From: Fimiplasma intestinipullorum
Lineage (GTDB): Bacteria > Bacillota_I > Bacilli_A > Erysipelotrichales > Coprobacillaceae
Length of the DNA: 14,439 nt
Direction: 5' to 3'
Assembly (NCBI GenBank): GCA_018715065.1
Contig: DVMJ01000086.1
Coordinates: 1-14,439 of the forward strand
The translations under genes and the position numbers were made by a program. Below, piece after piece: positions 6,400 through 12,948 of this stretch; within the stretch, counting starts at the first letter, position 1; the number at the start of each line of letters is the position of its first letter. Below the pieces are notes generated by a model that saw only the letters and a list, made by a program, of their open reading frames with translations, was not told the origin of the DNA and did not search any database.

Positions 6400-8940
6400 T
6401 TAGGACCTCCCTTCAACCATTTTCTTTAATTCCATCAACGTGCTCAAGGCTTCCATTGGGCTCATGTTGAGTGGATCCATCTTGCTTAGATACAATTCGG
6501 CCTCGCTCACTTTTGGTGAAGCCGGTTCGATCTTGGTCTCTTCGCTAGTCAGCGTTGTTTCAATATTATTTTCTTCCAGCGCCTCCAGGATCACTTCAGC
6601 CCGATTCAACACCTCTTCAGGCAGACTGGCCAGACGCGCTACATTGATACCATAGGATTTGTTGGCCCGACCATCGCGGATCTTATACATGAAGACAATT
6701 TCATGATCCTTTTCAGTAACCGATGCATGGACATTTTGAATGCCCGGCAGACTTTGATCCAAGAGTGTCAATTCATGATAATGCGTAGAGAACAGCGTCT
6801 TACATTGAATCTTCTTGACGATATATTCCACCATCGCCTGCGCAATCGCCATCCCGTCGAAGGTCGCAGTCCCACGCCCAATCTCATCAAAAATGATCAA
6901 CGAATTTTCAGTTGCCTCACGCAAAGCGTGATTGGCTTCAAGCATTTCCACCATAAACGTTGACTGTCCGGAGATCAGATCGTCACTGGCACCAATACGG
7001 GTAAACAGGCGATCGAAGATCGGCATCTTCGCCTGACGAGCCGGCACAAAGCAACCAATCTGAGCCATGATCACACAGAGCGCTACCTGACGCATATAGG
7101 TACTCTTACCGCCCATATTCGGTCCGGTGATCATCAATAAGCTTGTGTTGCCGTCCATATGAATGTCATTTTCGACATATTTTTCTTTTTTCATGACTTC
7201 TTCGATGACCGCATGCCTGCCATCCACGATTTCCAAAACATGTTCATCATTGAATTCAGGTCTGACATAAGCATTTTGACTGCTGAGATGCGCCAGAGCA
7301 ATATACACATCGATCATAGCAATCGTTCTGGCGACATCCTGGATCAGATGTACTTCTTCTTTAATATGATTGCGGACCTCTTGAAATAAGGCATATTCGA
7401 TATTGACGATCTTATCCTCCGCGTTCAGGATCTTCGCTTCCATTTCCTTTAATTCAGGTGTAATAAATCGTTCCGCATTGGCCAGGCTCTGTTTACGCGT
7501 ATAGTGCATATCATCGGTGATTTGATTTAAATAACTACGGGTCACTTCGATGTAATAACCAAAGACTTTATTATAGCCCACCCTCAGATTCTTGATACCC
7601 GTCTTTTGCTTTTCGCTCGCTTCAAAGTCCAGGATCCACTGTTTGCCATTCTGTCTGGCATCCAAATATTCATCCAGCTGAGCGTTAAAGCCCTGACGGA
7701 ACATGCCGCCCTCTTTGACACTGATTGGCGGCGTCTCAACAAAGGCACGCTCTACCAGATTCGTAAGATGGGACAGATCGACCAAACGCTCGGCCAACTC
7801 ATTAGTCAGGGGCTGGTCGAGTGCCTGCAGCTGGTATTTCAATTCCGGCACGATCTTCAACGACTTGCCAATCCAGATCAGGTCACGGGCATTGACATTC
7901 CCATAGGCCACCCGCGCTGCTAACCGTTCGATATCATAAACTTCTTTCAGCATTTCCTTGATGCTTTCCCGTTCAATGAAGTTATCATTGAAAATGCTGA
8001 CAATATCCAACCTTTTTTCAATCTCAGACCGATCAGTCAAAGGTTTGTCGATCCATTGTTTTAAAAGACGGGAACCCATCGCACTTTGTGTATGATCTAA
8101 TAACCACAATAAACTGCCATACTTTTCCTTGGCTCGAATGGTCTGGGTCAGCTCCAGCGAATTTTTCGTATAGATATCCATTTCCAGGTAATGATCCTTG
8201 CGAATCTCGCGGATCGGCTGAATATAATCAATTGAACGCTTCTGCGTTTCTTCGAGATAATTTAATAAAAGTGAAGCGACTTTGATCTGTTTAAAATCCG
8301 TTATTTCCTTAAACCGACGATCATTAGCATGACTCTTATCCTCATGATCAAATAAAGAGATCATCATGTGATTGACCTCAGCCAGCTGTTTAAGCTGATC
8401 TGACTGATCACGGCCGGAGACGACGACCTCACGAACGCCCTGACTCAACAATTCATTTTCCAGCAGAGACATCTTCTTTTCAATCGTTTCGACCATCATT
8501 TCGCCCGTTGTCAGATCAGCAAAGGCCAGCGCGTAATGAAAATCAAAGACACCGACAGCCGCAATAAAATTGTTGGCAGTGCTCGTTTTATTTTCCATGA
8601 TCGTTCCCGGTGTGATGATCTGGATCACCCCGCGCTTCACGATTCCCTGTGCCTGACTTGGATCTTCCAGCTGTTCGACAATGGCTACCTTATATCCCTT
8701 ATCGATCAAACGCTGGATATAAGCATCGACGGCATGATGCGGAACACCGCACATCGGTACTCTTTCTTTTGCCCCGGCATCTCTGCCTGTTAAGGTCAGA
8801 TCCAGCTCATGGGACGCTGTCTTCGCATCATCAAAAAACATTTCATAGAAGTCCCCCAGACGAAACATCACGATCGTATCCGGATTTTCTTCTTTAATTT
8901 CTAAATATTGCATCATCATTGGTGTATATTTGGGTTTCAT
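6400..8940 (-). CDS. mutS: DNA mismatch repair protein MutS
   Basis: MutS binds mismatches and small loops and, on ATP binding, slides and recruits MutL. The 846 residues contain the mismatch-wedging FYE motif (31-33) in domain I, Walker A GPNMGGKST (606-614), Walker B LIIFDEIGRG (681-690) and the STH switch (718-720). The C-terminal helix LNMSPMEAL is typical of MutS1. The start at 8938-8940 (MKPKYTPMMMQYLE) has AGAGGAAG upstream. An in-frame TTG 18 codons earlier lies upstream of the predicted transcription start and coincides with the -35 box, so it is rejected. No QLSFF-like beta-clamp motif is visible in the divergent tail (about 787-825). It is the first gene of the mutS-mutL-miaA operon. 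Confidence 0.97.
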   Translation of the reverse strand: MKPKYTPMMMQYLEIKEENPDTIVMFRLGDFYEMFFDDAKTASHELDLTLTGRDAGAKERVPMCGVPHHAVDAYIQRLIDKGYKVAIVEQLEDPSQAQGIVKRGVIQIITPGTIMENKTSTANNFIAAVGVFDFHYALAFADLTTGEMMVETIEKKMSLLENELLSQGVREVVVSGRDQSDQLKQLAEVNHMMISLFDHEDKSHANDRRFKEITDFKQIKVASLLLNYLEETQKRSIDYIQPIREIRKDHYLEMDIYTKNSLELTQTIRAKEKYGSLLWLLDHTQSAMGSRLLKQWIDKPLTDRSEIEKRLDIVSIFNDNFIERESIKEMLKEVYDIERLAARVAYGNVNARDLIWIGKSLKIVPELKYQLQALDQPLTNELAERLVDLSHLTNLVERAFVETPPISVKEGGMFRQGFNAQLDEYLDARQNGKQWILDFEASEKQKTGIKNLRVGYNKVFGYYIEVTRSYLNQITDDMHYTRKQSLANAERFITPELKEMEAKILNAEDKIVNIEYALFQEVRNHIKEEVHLIQDVARTIAMIDVYIALAHLSSQNAYVRPEFNDEHVLEIVDGRHAVIEEVMKKEKYVENDIHMDGNTSLLMITGPNMGGKSTYMRQVALCVIMAQIGCFVPARQAKMPIFDRLFTRIGASDDLISGQSTFMVEMLEANHALREATENSLIIFDEIGRGTATFDGMAIAQAMVEYIVKKIQCKTLFSTHYHELTLLDQSLPGIQNVHASVTEKDHEIVFMYKIRDGRANKSYGINVARLASLPEEVLNRAEVILEALEENNIETTLTSEETKIEPASPKVSEAELYLSKMDPLNMSPMEALSTLMELKKMVEGRS

Positions 8941-8964
8941 TGCATCACTTCCTCTAACTTCAAC

Positions 8965-8994
8965 ATTATAGCACATTCGACAAAAAAAACTCAA
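8965..8994 (-). promoter_or_regulatory. mutS-mutL-miaA promoter
   Basis: On the minus strand TTGAGT (8989-8994), an 18-nt spacer and a perfect TATAAT (8965-8970) preceded by TGC (extended -10) are visible. The predicted start is near 8958, giving a leader of about 18 bases before mutS. The -35 box uses the end of the stem of the cotE terminator, so the terminator and the promoter physically overlap. Confidence 0.75.
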
Positions 8995-9009
8995 AGCTTT
9001 ACGCTTTGA
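8982..9009 (-). terminator. Terminator after cotE
   Basis: On the minus strand TCAAAGC (9003-9009) pairs with GCTTTGA (8991-8997) around a five-base loop, followed by G and eight U residues (8982-8989). It separates the miaB-ricA-cotE unit from mutS-mutL-miaA, whose promoter begins in the same bases. Confidence 0.85.
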
Positions 9010-9044
9010 ATTCTTTGAAAAACGTTGGTTATTGCTAACTATGC

Positions 9045-9542
9045 CTATGACTTCTCTAAAAAGTTCACGTTGATTTCCAGGTCCAGATCTTCCTTTGGAC
9101 GCGTGACCACCGTCAGGGCCACTTCCTTGATCACGCTCGTTCTTAGCTTCTTCTCAATCGTCATTGAGATCGTGTGATCAGGCTGCATGTCCACTTTCTG
9201 ACACGTAGGCGCACTTAAAAAGACCGTTTTCAACTGACAATTCTCATCGAGTTGTTCATCGCCTATGAGGTGCAGTGCGATCTCTTCCTGATACTGCAGG
9301 GTCTTCACATAGACCGCTGATTTGGCATTCCCATCCAAACTGTACCAGAGGTTCAGATCAAACTGTCCCTGTACCTTCACATGATCCTGTTCAAGACAAC
9401 TCTCATATGCATGATTGACGATCCAGCAACCTAGAATGGCTGTCGCCTCAGGTATTTCTTCCAGGGTATAAACGGTTTCCTGATGTAATTTTCCTTTAGC
9501 GACAACGGCGTGTGTCCAGATTTCTCTAGTCATCTCGTTCAT
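9045..9542 (-). CDS. cotE: Outer spore coat morphogenetic protein CotE
   Basis: In B. subtilis CotE is made in the mother cell, coats the forespore and directs assembly of the outer coat. The 165 residues align by eye with it along the core: HAVVAKGK (11-18), ATAILGCWIVNHAYE (33-47), GQFDLNLWYS (59-68) and APTCQKV (111-117) have clear counterparts. The gene lies between ricA and mutS as in B. subtilis. The long acidic C-terminal tail of the Bacillus protein is reduced here to a short EDLDLE stretch before LEKS. The ATG at 9540-9542 is chosen over an adjacent TTG at 9543-9545 because it sits six bases from a GAGGGGGA ribosome site. That site is within the 3' arm of a hairpin, and a sigma-E-like promoter lies just upstream (see those entries). 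Confidence 0.88.
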   Translation of the reverse strand: MNEMTREIWTHAVVAKGKLHQETVYTLEEIPEATAILGCWIVNHAYESCLEQDHVKVQGQFDLNLWYSLDGNAKSAVYVKTLQYQEEIALHLIGDEQLDENCQLKTVFLSAPTCQKVDMQPDHTISMTIEKKLRTSVIKEVALTVVTRPKEDLDLEINVNFLEKS

Positions 9543-9543
9543 C

Positions 9544-9584
9544 AAAAATCCCCCTCATCCTAACCTATGCAAGGACCAGGGGGA
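9544..9584 (-). promoter_or_regulatory. Hairpin masking the cotE ribosome site, with U-tail
   Basis: On the minus strand TCCCCCTGGTCC (9573-9584) pairs with GGATGAGGGGGA (9549-9560) with one mismatch and one G-U, around a 12-base loop, and is followed by TTTTT (9544-9548) directly before the cotE start. The 3' arm is the cotE Shine-Dalgarno. On transcripts arriving from miaB-ricA this hairpin would terminate transcription or hide the ribosome site. The structure is seen in the sequence; the regulatory effect is inferred. Confidence 0.7.
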
Positions 9585-9591
9585 ATGATAC
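9562..9591 (-). promoter_or_regulatory. Candidate sigma-E promoter for cotE
   Basis: On the minus strand GTATCATT (9584-9591) resembles the mother-cell sigma-E -35 GHATANNT, and CATAGGTT (9562-9569) resembles the -10 CATACANT, with 14 nt between. The expected start, near 9554-9556, would be inside the 3' arm of the masking hairpin, yielding a very short leader beginning around GAGGGGG with the ribosome site free. B. subtilis cotE is also made from a sigma-E promoter. The match is imperfect. Confidence 0.45.
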
Positions 9592-9592
9592 G

Positions 9593-9922
9593 CTATTCTT
9601 TTAAATTCGCCTCAATATTGGCTACGATATACTGAAACAGGGCATTGAGCTCTGCCTGATCAGCCAGATAATTAACGACTAAAGGATGATTTTCAAAGAT
9701 TGCCTTCTTTTCTTTATAGAGACGAACCGTTTCATCTACGTCCGCTTCAGGCTCTTTTTTCAGCTCAATGATCTGCTGCTGGAGCATTTTTAGCTCTTGC
9801 TCCATTTGCACCAGTTCCTTATGCTTCATGACCTCCTGATGCGAGTGCAGATAATTTTGATAAGCCGGCTGGGCAATGATCCATTCACGAATGTCCAAAG
9901 CAAGCCGATCAGTCTTATTCAA
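9593..9922 (-). CDS. ricA: YlbF/YmcA family protein, RicA-like
   Basis: A helical 109-residue protein of the YlbF/YmcA (Com_YlbF) family. In B. subtilis RicA works with RicF and RicT, binds RNase Y and affects mRNA processing, competence, biofilm formation and sporulation. The identification rests on the position between miaB and cotE, the length of the helical core, and features such as a coiled-coil centre rich in Glu, Gln and Lys (about 32-75) and ENHPLVVNYLADQAELN (about 76-92). That last stretch corresponds to the family's PVIQEFRDSQMEVN region. The start is a TTG whose codon overlaps the end of miaB (TTGAATAA contains the miaB stop), with AAAGGA about 11 bases upstream, implying translational coupling. 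It is shorter than the 143-residue B. subtilis protein and contains no cysteine at all. Confidence 0.82.
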   Translation of the reverse strand: MNKTDRLALDIREWIIAQPAYQNYLHSHQEVMKHKELVQMEQELKMLQQQIIELKKEPEADVDETVRLYKEKKAIFENHPLVVNYLADQAELNALFQYIVANIEANLKE

Positions 9923-11348
9923 TGACCATTTTTCCTTTCAGTGCCCAGGTCTGTGCTTCCGTGATCTCGACTTCAACGATCTTGCCGATACAATGGAAAT
10001 CCCCCTCAAAATTAACCAGTTTTTGGGTTTCGGTATAACCTGTCAGCACATTTTGATTTTTCTTGGAAGGACCGTCAACCAGTACCGGAACGCGTTTGCC
10101 CTGATATTTCTGATTATTGAGCCAGGCATAATGATTCACCTTTTCATTCAAGATCTGTAAGCGTTCCTCTTTGACCTTTAAAGGAATATTATCTTCCATG
10201 CGCGCCGCCGGTGTGCCTTTACGTGGTGAATAAATAAAAGTATACGCATTATCGTACTGGCAGTAATCCACAATATCCAGGGTATGCTGGAACTGCTCAT
10301 CTGTTTCATTAGGGAAACCGACGATGATATCGGTCGAAATCGCGACATTCGGAATGGTCGCTTTGATGCGATCAAAGAGCTCCTTATAAGCTTCGATCGT
10401 ATAGCGGCGTCCCATCCGTTTTAATACTTCATTATCACCGGATTGAACAGGTAAATGGACGAATGGCATTAAATTATCATATTTGGCAATCATATCGATC
10501 ATGCGTTCATTGAAATCCCATGGATGGCTGGTGGTAAAACGAATGCGTGGGATCCCTGTCATGCTGACTGCCTCTAAAAGGGTCGCAAAATCAATATCGG
10601 CATCCAGATCCTTGCCATATGAATTCACGTTCTGTCCAAGCAAAGTAATATCCTGATAACCTTCTTTTTTCAATGTATTGACTTCTTCAAGAATATCGTC
10701 CATTGAACGGGAACGTTCCTTACCGCGTGTATAAGGGACGATACAGTAGGTACAGAATTTATCACAACCATACATGATATTGACCCAGGCTTTTTTGGCA
10801 TGGTTACGCACGGTTGGCACATTTTCAACCACGTCGCCCTCTTTTGACCACACTTCAACGATTCGCTCATGTTTTGTCATGACAGCCTCTAAAAGCTGTG
10901 GCAGGCGATGCAGATTATGTGTGCCGAAAACAAGATCGACCTGTGGATATTTCTTGGTGATGGCTTCCACGACGCTTTCTTCCTGAGCCATGCAGCCACA
11001 AATACCAATGATCAGATCAGGATTCTCTTTTTTCAGTCGCTTCAGGTTTCCCACCTTACCAAAAACCTTCTGCTCCGCATTCTCTCTGATAGCACAGGTA
11101 TTTAAAAGGATCAGGTCTGCCGCTTCCATGATCTCGTTTTGTACATAGCCCATGCTCTCCAAAATACCGCGCAGCGTCTCACTGTCGCGCTCATTGGCCT
11201 GACAGCCATAGGTACGAATAAAATAGGTCTTTCCATGTCCGACATTCTGCATGGATGCCGGGATCTCAAATACATCTTTCAAAACTTGCGCAGTGGCTTT
11301 ACCGCGCTGTTTTGCCATGGATAAATCAGGTCCGCTCAATTTTTCCAA
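9915..11348 (-). CDS. miaB: tRNA-2-methylthio-N6-dimethylallyladenosine synthase
   Basis: This radical-SAM methylthiotransferase adds the 2-methylthio group to i6A37, following MiaA. With the start proposed here the protein has 477 residues. The N-terminal UPF0004 domain carries the cluster cysteines at YGCQAN (Cys49), NTCAIREN (Cys85) and GCMAQ (Cys119). The radical-SAM motif CDKFCTYC gives Cys195, Cys199 and Cys202. A TRAM RNA-binding domain follows (from about residue 400, VLVDGPSKKN). Start choice: a TTG at 11346-11348 with AAGGAGG seven bases upstream. The TTG nine codons earlier (11373-11375) has no ribosome site and falls at the predicted transcription start. It is the first gene of the miaB-ricA-cotE unit. 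Confidence 0.95.
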   Translation of the reverse strand: MEKLSGPDLSMAKQRGKATAQVLKDVFEIPASMQNVGHGKTYFIRTYGCQANERDSETLRGILESMGYVQNEIMEAADLILLNTCAIRENAEQKVFGKVGNLKRLKKENPDLIIGICGCMAQEESVVEAITKKYPQVDLVFGTHNLHRLPQLLEAVMTKHERIVEVWSKEGDVVENVPTVRNHAKKAWVNIMYGCDKFCTYCIVPYTRGKERSRSMDDILEEVNTLKKEGYQDITLLGQNVNSYGKDLDADIDFATLLEAVSMTGIPRIRFTTSHPWDFNERMIDMIAKYDNLMPFVHLPVQSGDNEVLKRMGRRYTIEAYKELFDRIKATIPNVAISTDIIVGFPNETDEQFQHTLDIVDYCQYDNAYTFIYSPRKGTPAARMEDNIPLKVKEERLQILNEKVNHYAWLNNQKYQGKRVPVLVDGPSKKNQNVLTGYTETQKLVNFEGDFHCIGKIVEVEITEAQTWALKGKMVIE

Positions 11349-11380
11349 AGTCCACTCCTCCTTTTTTTCATGCAAGTTGC

Positions 11381-11409
11381 ATTATAACATAAATACATGG
11401 CATAGTAAA
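11381..11409 (-). promoter_or_regulatory. miaB promoter
   Basis: On the minus strand TTTACT (11404-11409), a 17-nt spacer and a perfect TATAAT (11381-11386) preceded by TGT (extended -10) are visible. The predicted start, about 11374, lies 26 bases before the proposed TTG start of miaB and just downstream of the orf79 terminator. Confidence 0.8.
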
Positions 11410-11410
11410 C

Positions 11411-11437
11411 AAAGAAAAAAAGAGCCGAAGCTCTTTT
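11411..11437 (-). terminator. Terminator of the 79-residue gene
   Basis: On the minus strand AAAAGAGC (11430-11437) pairs with GCTCTTTT (11418-11425) around a UUCG tetraloop, followed by more U residues (to 11411). A UUCG-capped stem is unusually stable, so this should be an efficient terminator. It begins two bases past the stop codon. Confidence 0.9.
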
Positions 11438-11439
11438 CC

Positions 11440-11679
11440 TTAACCAAAGAATCCGTCTGGCTGAATTGAGAAATACAGTGCCGCACCACCAGGTGATTTT
11501 TTGAATAAGCTCTTGCAGTAGTTAGCTGCTTCTTCAGGAGACATTTCAGTTTCACATTCGAAATAGCTCTTGATTCCTTTCTTTTCGATAAATTTACAAG
11601 AAATTTTGTCATCTTTGTAGCCATCAAAGAATCCAATAATTTTGTCAGCCATTGGGGTACTCATAATTAATTTAACCAT
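11440..11679 (-). CDS. Orphan 79-residue protein, function unknown
   Basis: I do not recognise this protein. It is a soluble 79-residue chain beginning MVKLIMSTPMADK, with no signal peptide or membrane helix and three cysteines (28, 42, 55). The pattern suggests a small alpha/beta fold: a first helix around 9-18, strands around 26-30 and 37-44 (KSYFECE), a helix 47-60 (SPEEAANYCKSLFKK), and a Gly-rich turn followed by a strand, ALYFSI (67-72). It has its own promoter, a textbook AAGGAGGAATT ribosome site and a UUCG-capped terminator, so it is very probably real and well expressed. It lies between pfkA and miaB but is transcriptionally separate from both. A competing ORF in another frame (11382-11636) lacks such signals. 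Confidence 0.85.
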   Translation of the reverse strand: MVKLIMSTPMADKIIGFFDGYKDDKISCKFIEKKGIKSYFECETEMSPEEAANYCKSLFKKSPGGAALYFSIQPDGFFG

Positions 11680-11708
11680 TGTATAATTCCTCCTTGTTCT
11701 ATACTCAT

Positions 11709-11737
11709 ATTATACATCAAAGCGTTTTAAATTGAAA
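11709..11737 (-). promoter_or_regulatory. Promoter of the 79-residue gene
   Basis: On the minus strand a perfect TATAAT (11709-11714) with TG directly before it has TTTCAA (11732-11737) as a moderate -35, 17 nt upstream. The predicted leader is about 20 bases and contains the AAGGAGG ribosome site. The promoter lies just past the pfkA terminator. Confidence 0.65.
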
Positions 11738-11747
11738 GCAATTCATG

Positions 11748-11775
11748 AAAAAAGGTGATGAATTTATTCATCACC
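11748..11775 (-). terminator. pfkA terminator overlapping its stop codon
   Basis: On the minus strand GGTGATGAAT (11766-11775) pairs with ATTCATCACC (11754-11763), followed by six U residues (11748-11753). The 5' arm is the last codons of pfkA and the stop codon TAA (11764-11766) is at the top of the hairpin. Confidence 0.9.
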
Positions 11776-12879
11776 AAAAGAAACACCCATTGCTTTGGCA
11801 GCTCTGACAAGTTCACCATTTGGATCAACATGTTTCTGCTTACCAACCTTAGCCTGACCGATAACTTCTTCCAGGCTGACATAAGACATTTCTTCACCTT
11901 TTAAAGTGACCATGTTACCAAATAAGCCTTCATCGATCAGTTCACAAGCCTTAACACCGAAACGGATCGATAAGATACGGTCATATGGCTGAATATCGCC
12001 GCCGCGAATGATATGACCTGGGTTGACAGAACGCACTTCGTGATTTGGAATGGCTTTTTCCAGATCATCAGCTACTTTCGCTGCTAAACCAGAGTAACGA
12101 ATTGGATCTGGTGAATCTTCTACGATCTTACCGATCACTTTCGTACCATCTGCATATTTTGCACCTTCAGCTACTGCGATCACTGTATATGGGTAACCCT
12201 GTGCATCACGTTCTGCGACTTTCTTTGCAATATTTTCAATCGTAAATGGAATTTCTGGAATCAGTACAACCGAAGCATTTCCTGCTAAACCGGCATATAA
12301 AGAGATCCAGCCAGCATCACGACCCATTAACTCACAGCACATCACACGATGATGTGATTTAGCCGTTGTATTCAAACGATCGATAAATTCCGTACCAACG
12401 GAAAATGCGCTGATAAAGCCATATGTCAGATCCGTTGCGGATAAATCATTATCCATTGTCTTAGGTACACCAATGACATTGACACCTTTACGAGCAAAGT
12501 CACGGGCACTTGTTAAGGTACCATCGCCCCCCAGAACGACCAGTACATCGACACCGTCTTTTTTCAGGTTTTCTACGCCCACGTCTGAAACGTCTTTTTT
12601 GACTTTCACACCATTTTCTTCTACCAGATAGTCAAATAAATTATCCTTATTGGAACTGTAAAGGATGGTGCCGCCTTCTTTATAGATATCTTCTACTTTG
12701 TCCAAAGTCAGCTCGATGTAATTGTTATTGTAAAGACCACGATAACCGAATACATAACCAATGACTTCATAACCATACTTTAAGATGGCTGTTTTGGTAA
12801 TAGCACGAATGACAGCATTTAAACCTGGGCAATCTCCACCGCCTGTCAGCAATGCGATTTTTTTAATTTTTTTGTCCAT
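11764..12879 (-). CDS. pfkA: 6-phosphofructokinase, mixed-substrate clade
   Basis: This enzyme phosphorylates fructose 6-phosphate to fructose 1,6-bisphosphate in glycolysis. The 371 residues show the nucleotide site LLTGGGDCPGLNA (10-22), GGDGT (117-121), PKTMDND (139-145, catalytic Asp143) and CCELMGRDAGW for the sugar phosphate. The Gly of GGDGT is the state linked to ATP use, whereas the Lys in PKTMDND replaces the Gly of classical bacterial ATP enzymes (PGTIDND) and is typical of the PPi-dependent and mixed-substrate clade. That makes ATP the likelier donor, without certainty. It is longer than the 320-residue allosteric E. coli type and probably lacks the same regulation. The start MDKKIKK has GGAGGG six bases upstream; the ATG ten codons earlier lies at the predicted transcription start. 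It stands alone, with its own promoter and terminator. Confidence 0.95.
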   Translation of the reverse strand: MDKKIKKIALLTGGGDCPGLNAVIRAITKTAILKYGYEVIGYVFGYRGLYNNNYIELTLDKVEDIYKEGGTILYSSNKDNLFDYLVEENGVKVKKDVSDVGVENLKKDGVDVLVVLGGDGTLTSARDFARKGVNVIGVPKTMDNDLSATDLTYGFISAFSVGTEFIDRLNTTAKSHHRVMCCELMGRDAGWISLYAGLAGNASVVLIPEIPFTIENIAKKVAERDAQGYPYTVIAVAEGAKYADGTKVIGKIVEDSPDPIRYSGLAAKVADDLEKAIPNHEVRSVNPGHIIRGGDIQPYDRILSIRFGVKACELIDEGLFGNMVTLKGEEMSYVSLEEVIGQAKVGKQKHVDPNGELVRAAKAMGVSFGDE

Positions 12880-12914
12880 AAGCATCCCTCCGCGAATTTT
12901 TTCTAACATAGATA

Positions 12915-12942
12915 ATTATAGCGCTTTTAGCACAAATTTCAA
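12915..12942 (-). promoter_or_regulatory. pfkA promoter
   Basis: On the minus strand TTGAAA (12937-12942, five of six), a 16-nt spacer and a perfect TATAAT (12915-12920) are visible. The predicted start is near 12908, about 29 bases before the ATG. Confidence 0.8.
12916..12929 (-). promoter_or_regulatory. Second cre-like site, over the pfkA -10 box
   Basis: On the minus strand TAAAAGCGCTATAA matches 12 of 14 positions of TGWAARCGYTWNCW and overlaps the pfkA -10 box. Its centre is 33 bases (about three helical turns) from the centre of the cre-like site at 12949-12962. It is weaker than that site and partly explained by the TATAAT itself. Confidence 0.25.
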
Positions 12943-12948
12943 TATCTT

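Noticed and set aside
8941..8994. 18-codon N-terminal extension of mutS
   Set aside because: It would start at a TTG that is the -35 box of the mutS promoter; the conserved MutS N-terminus starts at 8940 behind a good ribosome site.
11382..11636. Minus-strand 84-residue frame overlapping the 79-residue gene
   Set aside because: It is in a different frame from the gene with the strong ribosome site, runs through a terminator and the miaB promoter, and shows no family features.
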